Below are positions 52,907 to 60,966 of a DNA stretch of 64,000 nucleotides, piece by piece (the stretch's first letter is position 1; every line of letters begins with the position of its first letter). The notes below the pieces were generated by a model. That model did no database searches, had not been told where the DNA came from, and worked only from the letters and a program-made list of their open reading frames with translations. The stretch lies in contig NZ_LT607754.1 of NCBI RefSeq assembly GCF_900090285.1, forward strand, positions 372,001 through 436,000, read 5' to 3'. A program made the position numbers and the translations under genes. This DNA is from Micromonospora inositola. Its GTDB lineage: Bacteria; Actinomycetota; Actinomycetes; Mycobacteriales; Micromonosporaceae.

Positions 52907-53854
52907 TCACTCCGCCCGGCGGAAGTGGTCCCAGCCGACCGGCCCGGCGTACGGCACGCCGTCGACGGTCACCCCCGCCCCCTCGGTCACCCGCCCGATC
53001 GGCCGCCACCGCTCGGGCAGCGCCACCGCCGGCGGGAAGGTCGCGGCCAGGGCGTGGTCGTCGCCCCCGGTGAGGATCCAGGAGTACGGGTCGACGCCGA
53101 GCGCCTGCGCCGCGTCCCGCATCTGCCGGGGCACCTCGAAGGCGTCCCGACGCAGGTCGACGGCGACGCGGCTGGCCTTCGCCACGTGGCCCAGGTCGGC
53201 CAGCAGCCCGTCCGACACGTCGATCATGGCGGTGGCGCCGAGCCCGGCGGCCTCCGGGCCGGCCGGGTAGGGCACCTCGGGCCGCCGGAACGCCTCCACC
53301 AGCAGCCGGGGCGTCCGGAAGCCGCGGGACAGCACTGTGTACCCGGCCGCCGCCCAGCCGGTCCGCCCGGCCAGCGCCACCACGTCGCCGGGCCGCGCCC
53401 CGGAGCGGACCACGGGTGGCCGGTCCGCGAGGTCGCCGAGGGCGGTGACCGCGATGGTCAGCGTGGGACTGGCCGACATGTCGCCGCCGACCACGCTCGC
53501 GCCGACCAGGGCCGCCTCCGCGCCGAGGCCGTCGGCCAGCTCCTCCGCCCAGGCGGTGTCCAGATCCGCCGGCATGCAGAGGGCGACCAGCAGGGCGGTC
53601 GGGGTGGCGCCCATCGCCGCGATGTCGGCCAGGTTCGCCGCCGCCGCCCGGTGTCCCACGTCCCGCGCGGTCGACCAGTCCCGGCGGAAGTGCCGCCCCT
53701 CGACCAGCACGTCCGTCGAGGCCACCACCCGCCGGTCCGGCGCCGCCACCACCGCCGCGTCGTCACCGGGGCCGAGCAGGCAGCTCTTCCCGTACGTCAA
53801 CCGGGCGGTGACCCGGTCGATCAGCCCGAACTCCCCGACACCCGCGACCGTCAT
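52907..53854 (-). CDS. thiL: Thiamine-monophosphate kinase
   Basis: ThiL phosphorylates thiamine monophosphate to the active diphosphate. The 315-residue protein shows VGEFGLIDRVTARL, GPGDDAAVVAAPDRRVVAST, DVLVEGRHFRRDWSTARDVG, the AANLADIAAMGATPTALLVA helix and IDVSDGLLADLGHVAKASRV, all typical of the AIR-synthase-like ThiL fold. ATG start preceded by GAGGGG. It follows, in opposite orientation, the Lrp-domain gene and precedes GNAT. Confidence 0.93.
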   Translation of the reverse strand: MTVAGVGEFGLIDRVTARLTYGKSCLLGPGDDAAVVAAPDRRVVASTDVLVEGRHFRRDWSTARDVGHRAAAANLADIAAMGATPTALLVALCMPADLDTAWAEELADGLGAEAALVGASVVGGDMSASPTLTIAVTALGDLADRPPVVRSGARPGDVVALAGRTGWAAAGYTVLSRGFRTPRLLVEAFRRPEVPYPAGPEAAGLGATAMIDVSDGLLADLGHVAKASRVAVDLRRDAFEVPRQMRDAAQALGVDPYSWILTGGDDHALAATFPPAVALPERWRPIGRVTEGAGVTVDGVPYAGPVGWDHFRRAE

Positions 53855-54029
53855 CTTGTCCCCTCGTCGCGCTCATTCATACTCGCCACCCCGCCCGGCC
53901 GCGCCCCGCCCGGCACGCCGCGTGTGGTCGCTCACCGCGTCAACCGACGACCGTTAGGGATCAGGCCTGTTCCGTAAGGTAGTTTCACCCTTCGGGCCGC
54001 CCTAGGCGGCGACGGACGGAGGTCGAGTC

Positions 54030-54263
54030 GTGGTACAGGCATACATCCTCATCCAGACCGAGGTCGGTAGGGCGCGTGACGTGGCCGGTCTGATCGCGGA
54101 CCTTGCCGGCGTAGTACGGGTCGACGCCGTCACCGGGCCGTACGACGTGGTCGTCCTCACCGAGGCGAACACCGTCGACGAGCTCGGCAAACTCATCGTC
54201 AGCAAGGTGCAGATGGTGCCCGGCATCACCCGCACCCTCACGTGTTCGGTGGTGCGCCTGTAA
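54030..54263 (+). CDS. Stand-alone Lrp/AsnC ligand-binding domain protein
   Basis: This 77-residue protein reads MVQAYILIQTEVGRARDVAG and continues VVRVDAVTGPYDVVVLTEAN, MVPGITRTLTCSVVRL: it is the C-terminal RAM (ligand-binding, oligomerisation) domain of Lrp/AsnC regulators without the DNA-binding half. Such short proteins form rings and bind amino acids, and may modulate full-length Lrp proteins. GTG 54030 has GGAGG upstream. Its stop is immediately followed by the DUF3515 start (TAAGTG), so the two are co-transcribed, a conserved pair in actinobacteria. Confidence 0.92.
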   Translation: MVQAYILIQTEVGRARDVAGLIADLAGVVRVDAVTGPYDVVVLTEANTVDELGKLIVSKVQMVPGITRTLTCSVVRL

Positions 54264-54890
54264 GTGGACGAGATCACTGTCTCCCCTGCTCTCGAGGAGT
54301 CCCGCCCGGCGGACGAGGCCCCGCGCCCGGACCGGACCACCCGCCGCGCCGCGCTGGTGGCCGCGCTGGTCGCGCTGCCGGTGACCGTGGCGGTGGCCGG
54401 CTTCACCTTCGCGAAGCTCGCCCCGGAAGAGCCGGCCGCCGCGCCGGCCCCGTCGGCGACCGCCGCGCGGCCGCAGTCCACCGCCCCGGTCGAGCTGCCC
54501 GCCCCGACGCTCGCGGAGCGGCCCGCGACGGTCTGCCGCGCCCTGGTGTCGCAGCTGCCCGACCAGGTACGCGACCTGGCCCAGCGGCCGGTCACCGCCG
54601 GCCCCGAGCAGAACGCCGCGTACGGCGACCCGGCGCTGACCGTCGCCTGCGGCGGCACCCCGCCGATCGTCGCGCCCACCGACGAGGTGTGGTCGGTCAA
54701 CAAGGTCTGCTGGCACGCGGTGCAGGAGGCCGACGCCACCGTGCTGACCACCGTCGACCGGGAGGCCCCGGTCCGGGTGCGGGTGCCCCGGCAGTACGAG
54801 CAGCCGCTCCAGTGGGTGAGCCCGATCTCCGACGCCATCGTCTCCGCGGTTCCTTCGGCGAAGTCCGCCCCCGCCGGCTGCACCGCCTGA
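54264..54890 (+). CDS. DUF3515 family exported protein
   Basis: The 208-residue protein has a 25-residue cytoplasmic N-terminus, one membrane helix (AALVAALVALPVTVAVAGFT), an Ala/Pro-rich linker and an external domain with ATVCRALVSQLPDQVRDLAQ, LTVACGGTPPIVAPTDEV and VCWHAVQEAD; four Cys suggest two disulfides. It is an actinobacteria-specific family of unknown function. GTG 54264 starts one base after the Lrp-domain stop. A strong hairpin follows at 54934. Confidence 0.88.
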   Translation: MDEITVSPALEESRPADEAPRPDRTTRRAALVAALVALPVTVAVAGFTFAKLAPEEPAAAPAPSATAARPQSTAPVELPAPTLAERPATVCRALVSQLPDQVRDLAQRPVTAGPEQNAAYGDPALTVACGGTPPIVAPTDEVWSVNKVCWHAVQEADATVLTTVDREAPVRVRVPRQYEQPLQWVSPISDAIVSAVPSAKSAPAGCTA

Positions 54891-54933
54891 CCCGCGCCCC
54901 ACGGGCTCCGCGCAGCATCCGCCCCGTTTCCGG

Positions 54934-54969
54934 ACCGCGCTGCCTCCCCGGCTCGGGAGGCAGCGCGGT
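54934..54969. terminator. Bidirectional terminator hairpin
   Basis: ACCGCGCTGCCTCCC and GGGAGGCAGCGCGGT form a perfect 15-bp stem with a 6-nt loop between the convergent DUF3515 and ddl genes. No U tract. Confidence 0.8.
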
Positions 54970-55010
54970 CGCGGGTGTGGCGAGCCGTCGACCGGCCCGA
55001 CGTGGCAGGG

Positions 55011-56114
55011 TCAGCGGGTGGTGTGGCGGTGGAGTGCGGTGCGGATGAGGCGGTTGACCAGCTTCGGGTACTCCAGGCCGCTGGCCGCCCACATCCGCGG
55101 GAACATCGACGTCGGCGTGAATCCGGGCATCGTGTTGATCTCGTTGAGGTAGACGTCCAGCTCCGGGGTGACGAAGAAGTCGACCCGGGCCAGGCCGGAA
55201 CAGTCCAGCGCGGTGAAGGCCCGGGTGCCGTACTCCTGGACCTGCCGGGTGACCCGCTCGGGCAGGTTGGCCGGCACGTCGTACTCGCACACCTCGTCTG
55301 CGTAGAGGTACTTCGCCTCGAAGTCGTACCACTCGCGGTCGCCCACCATGCGCACCTCGGCCAGCACGGACGCCTCGGGCGCGCCGCCGGCCTCGCCCTC
55401 CAGCACGCCGCACTCGATCTCCCGGCCGACGATCGCGCCCTCGACCAGCACCTTGGTGTCGATCTCGCGGGCGGTGGCGACCGCCGCGTCGAGCTGCGCC
55501 CAGTCGTCGACCTTCGTGATGCCGAAGGACGAGCCGGCGCGGGACGGCTTGACGAAGACCGGCAGCCCCAGCCGCTCCTTGTCCGCCTCGCTCAGCGTCA
55601 TCCCGTTGCGCAGCACCACGTACGGGCCGACCGGGATGCCCTCGGCGGCGCAGAGCTTCTTGGTGAACTCCTTGTCCATGGCGGCCGCGGAGGCGAAGAC
55701 ATTCGCCCCGACGTACGGGATGTCGGCCATCTCCAGCATCCCCTGGATGGTGCCGTCCTCGCCGTACGCCCCGTGCAGCACCGGGAAGACCACGTCCACG
55801 TCGGCCAGGGCCCGCGGGCCCTCGGCCGGGTCGAGCACCATCAGGCCGCCCGCGGTCGGCTCGGCGCGCAGCACCAGGGCGGCGCCGGCGGCGGCGGTGA
55901 TCTCCGGCAGCTTGCGCGCCTGGATCGACAGTTGGCCGGGGTCGCCACTGGTCAGCACCCACTGGCCCTGCCGGGTGATGCCGACCGGCACCACCTCGAA
56001 CTCGTCCGGGTCGAGGGCGCCCAGCACGCTGCCGGCGCTGACGCAGGAGATGCCGTGTTCGGGGCTGCGGCCACCGAAGACGATCGCCACACGGGTCTTG
56101 CCTGGGGTGGTCAC
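55011..56114 (-). CDS. ddl: D-alanine--D-alanine ligase
   Basis: Ddl joins two D-alanines for peptidoglycan precursors. The 367-residue protein begins with RVAIVFGGRSPEHGISCVSA, has VFPVLHGAYGEDGTIQGMLE, the ATP-grasp stretch LPVFVKPSRAGSSFGITKVD and the Mg-binding region SGLARVDFFVTPELDVYLNE followed by INTMPGFTPTSMFPRMW. The omega-loop keeps Tyr in YDFEAKYL, indicating a D-Ala-D-Ala rather than D-Ala-D-Lac enzyme. GTG 56114 with AGAGGTG upstream. It is convergent with DUF3515. Confidence 0.95.
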   Translation of the reverse strand: MTTPGKTRVAIVFGGRSPEHGISCVSAGSVLGALDPDEFEVVPVGITRQGQWVLTSGDPGQLSIQARKLPEITAAAGAALVLRAEPTAGGLMVLDPAEGPRALADVDVVFPVLHGAYGEDGTIQGMLEMADIPYVGANVFASAAAMDKEFTKKLCAAEGIPVGPYVVLRNGMTLSEADKERLGLPVFVKPSRAGSSFGITKVDDWAQLDAAVATAREIDTKVLVEGAIVGREIECGVLEGEAGGAPEASVLAEVRMVGDREWYDFEAKYLYADEVCEYDVPANLPERVTRQVQEYGTRAFTALDCSGLARVDFFVTPELDVYLNEINTMPGFTPTSMFPRMWAASGLEYPKLVNRLIRTALHRHTTR

Positions 56115-56298
56115 TCGAGGTCACCTCTTCGCTCGCGACTGCGGCTGGCCGTGCTCGCCGGTGGCGCTCACCCGATTGACCTTACTGTGCGTGGCGAGAC
56201 CCCGAAGCCGATACCCGGGGAGACAGGGCACGACAGCGCAACCGGTCAACGAGTCGTAGACGGGGAGTAACGGAACCACGGCCCGTCGCGCCTCTCGC

Positions 56299-56304
56299 TA
56301 GGGT
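56299..56304 (+). promoter_or_regulatory. -10 element (TAGGGT) of the TPR gene
   Basis: TCTCGCTAGGGTGTGCC places TAGGGT 26 bp before the ACG at 56331; the mRNA would start near 56311 and carry GGAGG as its ribosome binding site. Together with the Lrp-free gap 56115-56298, no other feature is visible here. Confidence 0.45.
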
Positions 56305-56330
56305 GTGCCAGCGGACGACGGAGGTGGACC

Positions 56331-57518
56331 ACGGGCACCGAGGAGAGCGGCGCCGAGCGGGCCAAGGCCCTGCTCGAGGTGGGACGGTGGGCCGACGCCG
56401 CAGCCGAGCTGACCGCCGTGCTCCAGGTCCGGCCGTACGACGTCGACGCCCTCTGCCTGCTGGCCCGCTGCCACGACCTGGCCGGCGACGGGCCCGGGAT
56501 GCTCGATGCCACCGACCGCGCGCTGGCGGTCGAGCCGGACCACGAGTGGGCGCTGCGACTGCGCGCCCGGGCGCTGCTGAAGGTGAAGCGGCGACGCGCC
56601 GCCACGGCCGCCGCCCGGGCCGCCGTGGCCGTGGCACCCCACGAGTGGCGGACCCACGCGATGCTGGCCGAGGTGCTGGTCCAACGGATGGGCGTGTGGT
56701 CGTCGGTGCGGGCCAGGCTCAGCGCGGACACCGTGCTGCGACTGGCACCCGAGGAGGCCGGGCCGCACGTGGTCGACGCCCAGGTGTGCCTGCGTACGGG
56801 AGAGTTCGACGCCGCCCGGCGCGCCTGCCAGCGGGCGCTCGCGCGGGAGCCGGGCAACCAGGCCGCGCTGCACAACCTGGCCGTGGCGGAGTTGGCCAGC
56901 GAGCGGGTGGGCAGCGCCGTCCGGGGCTTCACCGCGGCGCTGGCGGTCGCACCGGACGACCACCTCACCGGCACGGCCCACGGCCGCAGCGCCCGGGCCC
57001 TGCTGTGGCGCCTCTTCGACGTGCTGGCGGCGGCGACCGTGGTCCACGCCGTGCTCTTCGGGGTGACCGGGGACGCGCTGGGTCCGTGGCGACGGGTACT
57101 CGCCCTCGCCACGTCGGCCCTGGTCATGGTCGGCTTCGGCTGGCTCTGCCGACGGGCATGGCGGGCCCAGCCCGCGGCGGTCCGGTGGCGGCTGCGCGTG
57201 GAGCGGCGGCAGGCGGCGGTGGCGTTGTGGCCGATCCTGGTCCTCGCGGCCGCGGTGGGGCTCATCGTCGGGGCGTACCGACCGGCACCGGACTCCTTCG
57301 CCGATCAGCTGCGGGCGCTCGCGCTCGCGGTCGCCCTCGGCACCTTCGCGGTCCGCTGCCGCAACCTGCTGGCCCGGGGGGCCCGTAACACCCTGGTGCG
57401 GCTGGGCCACCGGACCGGACTGGCCGTCCACCGGGCCTGGACGCGGGCCCGCAGCCGCCCCGGCGGGCCCGTCGGGGCGCCGGCGGACGAGCGCGCATCC
57501 CACCGGGTACAAGGGTGA
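56331..57518 (+). CDS. TPR-repeat membrane protein, probable ACG start
   Basis: The product is about 395 residues: TEESGAERAKALLEVGRWAD begins a TPR array (four or so helix pairs to about residue 205, for example VRPYDVDALCLLARCHDLAG and LAREPGNQAALHNLAVAELA), followed by about four membrane helices (FDVLAAATVVHAVLFGV, LATSALVMVGFGWLC, LWPILVLAAAVGLIVGA, LALAVALGTFAV) and a basic tail. No ATG, GTG or TTG occurs in frame near the start of the homologous region; GGAGG is spaced 6 nt from ACG 56331, and a -10 element lies 26 bp upstream. The first conventional start, GTG 56379, has no ribosome binding site and would cut into the first repeat. It is followed 37 nt later by a AAA ATPase that also has an N-terminal TPR-like stretch. 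Confidence 0.75.
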   Translation, partial: TGTEESGAERAKALLEVGRWADAAAELTAVLQVRPYDVDALCLLARCHDLAGDGPGMLDATDRALAVEPDHEWALRLRARALLKVKRRRAATAAARAAVAVAPHEWRTHAMLAEVLVQRMGVWSSVRARLSADTVLRLAPEEAGPHVVDAQVCLRTGEFDAARRACQRALAREPGNQAALHNLAVAELASERVGSAVRGFTAALAVAPDDHLTGTAHGRSARALLWRLFDVLAAATVVHAVLFGVTGDALGPWRRVLALATSALVMVGFGWLCRRAWRAQPAAVRWRLRVERRQAAVALWPILVLAAAVGLIVGAYRPAPDSFADQLRALALAVALGTFAVRCRNLLARGARNTLVRLGHRTGLAVHRAWTRARSRPGGPVGAPADERASHRVQG

Positions 57519-57540
57519 GCGGAGCCGGGCGACGGCCCAT

Positions 57541-57546
57541 TAAGCT
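57541..57546 (+). promoter_or_regulatory. -10 element (TAAGCT) of the AAA ATPase gene, leaderless spacing
   Basis: CATTAAGCTGCTCGTCCT puts TAAGCT 9 nt before ATG 57556, so the ATPase can be transcribed independently of the TPR gene. Confidence 0.4.
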
Positions 57547-57555
57547 GCTCGTCCT

Positions 57556-58815
57556 ATGAGCGCCGATCCCCTCGTCGACAGCCTGCTGGCCGCCCTCGAC
57601 GCCCGCCCGGACGACCTGCCCCTGCGCCTGCACCTGGCCGGGCTGCTGCTGGACTCCGGCCGGGGCGCGGAGGCGATCGCGCAGGTCGGGCAGGCGCTCG
57701 CCCGGGACCCGGGCAACGACCAGGCGCAGGCCCTGATGCAGCGGGCGCTGGGCGGGCCCGCACCGGAGGCGGCGACGCCGGCCCGGCCGCCCGCGCCGCG
57801 CCCGGCCCCCGCCGGGCCCACGCCACCCGGGGACGACCCGCTGGCCGCGTACGAGCAGGAGCTGGCCGACGTCGTGCCGCCGCGCTTCGCCCGGGCCGGC
57901 GACGAGCCGGAACCGGTCGTCGGCGAGGCCGACCGGGTGTACGACGTGGAGTCCTCCACGGTCCGGCTGGCCGACGTGGGCGGCATGACGGCCGTGAAGG
58001 AACGCCTGGAGCTGGCCTTCCTCGGCCCGCTGCGCAACCCGGAGCTGCGCCGGATGTACGGCAAGAGCCTGCGCGGCGGGCTGATGCTCTACGGCCCACC
58101 CGGGTGCGGCAAGACCTTCCTGGCCCGGGCGGTGGCCGGCGAGATGGGCGCGAAGTTCCTCTCGCTGTCCATCGTCGACGTGCTCGACATGTGGATCGGC
58201 AACTCGGAGCGGAACCTGCACGAGCTGTTCGAGGCGGCCCGGCGCAACGCGCCCTGCGTGCTCTTCCTCGACGAGGTCGACGCCCTGGGCCACAAGCGCT
58301 CGCAGGTCTCGTCGAGTTCGATGCGGACGCTGGGCAACCAGCTGCTGGCCGAGCTGGACGGCATGGAGGGCAGCAACGAGGGGGTCTTCGTGCTGGCCGC
58401 CACGAACACCCCGTGGGACGTGGATCCGGCGCTGCGCCGGCCCGGTCGGCTGGACCGGGTGGTGCTGGTGCTGCCGCCCGACGCCGAGGCGCGCGCGGCG
58501 ATCCTGGAGTACCACCTGCGCCAGCGGCCGATCGCCAACATCGACCTGGGCAAGGTGGTCGCCGCGACCGAGGATTTCTCCGGCGCCGACCTGGCCCACC
58601 TCTGCGAGACCGCCGCCGAGTTCGCGATGGCCGACTCGGTACGCAGCGGCGAGGTGCGGATGATCGAGCAGCGGGACCTGGAGCGGGCGCTGAAGGAGGT
58701 GCGGCCGTCGACCCGGCCCTGGCTGTCGACCGCTCGCAACGTCGCCATGTTCGCCAACGAGGGTGGCGTCTACGACGACCTGGTGGCGTACCTGAAGCGG
58801 CGCAAGCTGCTCTGA
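57556..58815 (+). CDS. AAA+ ATPase with N-terminal TPR-like region
   Basis: The 419-residue protein has an N-terminal TPR-like helix set (DDLPLRLHLAGLLLDSGRGA, LARDPGNDQAQALMQRAL), a Pro/Ala linker, and a classical AAA module: VRLADVGGMTAVKERLELAF, Walker A LMLYGPPGCGKTFLARAVAG, Walker B CVLFLDEVDALGHKRSQVSS, sensor 1 VLAATNTPWDVDPALRRPGR with the arginine finger region, and a small helical lid (FSGADLAHLCETAAEFAM). It resembles CDC48/FtsH-type AAA domains but has no protease domain or membrane helix. Its partner may be the adjacent TPR membrane protein; the pairing suggests a membrane-recruited remodelling or chaperone complex, which is inference. Confidence 0.87.
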   Translation: MSADPLVDSLLAALDARPDDLPLRLHLAGLLLDSGRGAEAIAQVGQALARDPGNDQAQALMQRALGGPAPEAATPARPPAPRPAPAGPTPPGDDPLAAYEQELADVVPPRFARAGDEPEPVVGEADRVYDVESSTVRLADVGGMTAVKERLELAFLGPLRNPELRRMYGKSLRGGLMLYGPPGCGKTFLARAVAGEMGAKFLSLSIVDVLDMWIGNSERNLHELFEAARRNAPCVLFLDEVDALGHKRSQVSSSSMRTLGNQLLAELDGMEGSNEGVFVLAATNTPWDVDPALRRPGRLDRVVLVLPPDAEARAAILEYHLRQRPIANIDLGKVVAATEDFSGADLAHLCETAAEFAMADSVRSGEVRMIEQRDLERALKEVRPSTRPWLSTARNVAMFANEGGVYDDLVAYLKRRKLL

Positions 58816-58845
58816 GCCCGACGGGGACGACCGTCGGCGGCCGGG

Positions 58846-59898
58846 TCAGCCGGCGACGACCGCCGGCGGTGTCGGCGCGGCGCGCAGGGACTCCAGCGCC
58901 GCGATCGCCACCCCGCGCGCCCCGGCCATGTCCCGCTCCGGCACCAGCGCGAAGGTGGCGACGGCGGCCTGCTCGGCGCGGAGCACGGTGTGCTCCGCCA
59001 CCGTGGCGAGGAACCAGTCGCGGAACTCCGGCGCCGCCTCCACCACCCCACCACCGACGAAGTACGCGTGCGGGTCGGTGAAGTTGGCGGCGATCGTGAA
59101 GAGCCGGCCCAACGCCATCGCCTGCTGGGTGAAGACCTCCCGGGCCAGCGCGTCGCCGCGCTCGCCGTACCCGCGGACGAGCTTCGCCGCCCGGCCCGGC
59201 TCCTCGGCCGCCAGCGGATGCCCCGGATACCGGCCCAGCCAGTACGGCAGCAGGTTCCGCTCGATCGCGGTCAGCGAGGCGACGCTCTCGGCGTCCCCGA
59301 CGAAGCCGCAGGCGCAGATCGGGACCTGCTGACCGGGCGCCAGCAGCCCGTCCAGCGGGATGTGCACGTGCCCGAACTCCCCGGCCATCCCGGCGGCGCC
59401 GGAGACCACCCGCCCGCTCTCCACCACCCCACCGCCGAGCCCGGTGCCGACGATGGCCGCCACCGAGGAGCGGCGCAGCGCGTCCGCGCCGAAGTGCACG
59501 TGGTGCGCGTAGAGGGCGGCCGCGTTGCCGTCGTTGTGGTAGATCACCGGCAGGCCGAGCCGGCGCTCCAGCGCGCCGCGCACGTCGTACCCCCGCCAGG
59601 CCGGCTGGGAGAAGTTGGTCGAGCCGCGCGACGAGATCACCCCGGTGGCGCTCGCCGGTCCCGGGGTGTCCAGGCCGACCGCGCGGACCAGCTCGCGAGG
59701 AACGCCGGTCAGCGCCAGCACCCCGTCCAGCGCCCGGGCCAGCGCCTCGATCGCCGCCTCGGGGCCGGCCAGCACCTCACTCGGTATCTCCACCAGCCCG
59801 TCCACCAGGAACCGGCCGTCGACGGTCAGGACGGTCGCGTTGTTGCTGTTCCCGCCGTTGTCGAGACCCACCACCACCGGCACACCCGCGCTGCCCAT
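58846..59898 (-). CDS. ROK family sugar kinase
   Basis: The 350-residue protein has the ASKHA ATP-binding DNGGNSNNATVLTVDG, the catalytic-region HNDGNAAALYAHHVHFGADA with the proton-accepting Asp, VAAIVGTGLGGGVVESGRVV and GEFGHVHIPLDG. The ROK zinc motif CxCGxxGCxE is reduced to CACGFVGDAES, lacking the third Cys. ROK members are glucokinases, N-acetylglucosamine kinases or, with a helix-turn-helix, repressors; no such domain is present. Glucokinase-like function is likely. ATG 59898 is preceded by GGGAGG. Confidence 0.88.
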   Translation of the reverse strand: MGSAGVPVVVGLDNGGNSNNATVLTVDGRFLVDGLVEIPSEVLAGPEAAIEALARALDGVLALTGVPRELVRAVGLDTPGPASATGVISSRGSTNFSQPAWRGYDVRGALERRLGLPVIYHNDGNAAALYAHHVHFGADALRRSSVAAIVGTGLGGGVVESGRVVSGAAGMAGEFGHVHIPLDGLLAPGQQVPICACGFVGDAESVASLTAIERNLLPYWLGRYPGHPLAAEEPGRAAKLVRGYGERGDALAREVFTQQAMALGRLFTIAANFTDPHAYFVGGGVVEAAPEFRDWFLATVAEHTVLRAEQAAVATFALVPERDMAGARGVAIAALESLRAAPTPPAVVAG

Positions 59899-60013
59899 CC
59901 GCCACCGCCTCCCAGCCGGTCCCGTCCCGACCTGAGGCTAGTTCGACGTTCACCGTCCCGCCATTCCCCGCTCACCCCGCCGCCGTCCAGGCGGCTGCCC
60001 AGGCGGCCCGTCC

Positions 60014-60805
60014 TCAGCCAGGTCGGCGGGCGGTGACGGCGGTGGCGTCGAGGTCGTCGTCGCGTACCACGGTCGGCGCCAGGCCGAGGGCGGCGAACGC
60101 CGCGCAGAGCGCCTCGGCCTGTCGCTCGCTGATCTCCACCACCAGGTGTCCGCCCGGGGCGAGCCACTCCGCCGCGTCGGCGGCGACCCGGCGCAGCACG
60201 GCCAGCCCGTCCACGCCGCCGTCGAGCGCCACCGGGGCCTCGTGCAGCCGCGCCTCCGACGGCATCAGCGCCACCGCCGCGCTCGGCACGTACGGGGCGT
60301 TCGCCACCACCAGGTCGAGCCGGCCGCGCCACTCGGGCGGGACCGGCGCGAACAGGTCGCCCTGGAACACCGGCACGCCCAGCGGGGCGAGGTTGCGTCG
60401 GGCGCAGGCCACCGCCGCCGGGTCGACGTCGGCGGCGGCCAGCCAGCGGGGCGCGAGCCGGGCTTGCAGCACCAGGGCGGCGGCACCGGAGCCGCAGCAG
60501 AGGTCCAGCACGGCCGGCGCGGGGCCGGCCACCGCCGCGGCGGCGGCGACCAGCAGGGCGGTCCGCCCGCGGGGCACGAACACGCCGGGATCGACGGCCA
60601 CCCGCAGGCCGCAGAACTCGGCCCAGCCGAGCAGGTGCTCCAGCGGCAGGCCGGCGACCCGGCGGTCGACCAGGTCGGTCAGCGCCTCGGCCGAGTCGGC
60701 CGCGCAGATCAGCAGCTCCGCCTCGTCCTCGGCGTAGACGCAGCCGGCGGCCCGCAGCCGACGGACGACGGCGGGACGGTCGGGAAAGAACGTGGATGGT
60801 GCCAT
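60014..60805 (-). CDS. PrmC-like protein (glutamine-N5) methyltransferase, divergent
   Basis: The 263-residue protein resembles PrmC/HemK: an N-terminal helical domain (FFPDRPAVVRRLRAAGCVYA), GVFVPRGRTALLVAAAAAVA, motif I VLDLCCGSGAAALVLQARLA and LVVANAPYVPSAAVALMPSE. PrmC uses NPPY to bind the target Gln; here it is NAPY. A related actinobacterial family annotated as putative protein N5-glutamine methyltransferase carries such variants, and true PrmC (next to prfA) is expected elsewhere, so the target is uncertain. ATG 60805 has GGAGG with 6-nt spacing. The 161-bp gap to the next gene holds nothing recognisable. Confidence 0.82.
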   Translation of the reverse strand: MAPSTFFPDRPAVVRRLRAAGCVYAEDEAELLICAADSAEALTDLVDRRVAGLPLEHLLGWAEFCGLRVAVDPGVFVPRGRTALLVAAAAAVAGPAPAVLDLCCGSGAAALVLQARLAPRWLAAADVDPAAVACARRNLAPLGVPVFQGDLFAPVPPEWRGRLDLVVANAPYVPSAAVALMPSEARLHEAPVALDGGVDGLAVLRRVAADAAEWLAPGGHLVVEISERQAEALCAAFAALGLAPTVVRDDDLDATAVTARRPG

Positions 60806-60966
60806 GGGAAACCTCCGGGAACGCTCGTCGGCGCTCCCGGCGTCGCCTACTTCCCGGGCGACGCGGACGCGGAGGGGAGCGCCGGTCCTGTCTGGTGGAT
60901 CGGTCTCACCTCCTCCGGTCGAGGCCCGCTCGGCGCGGAACGGCTCAGGGCCGGGCTCACGATAGC

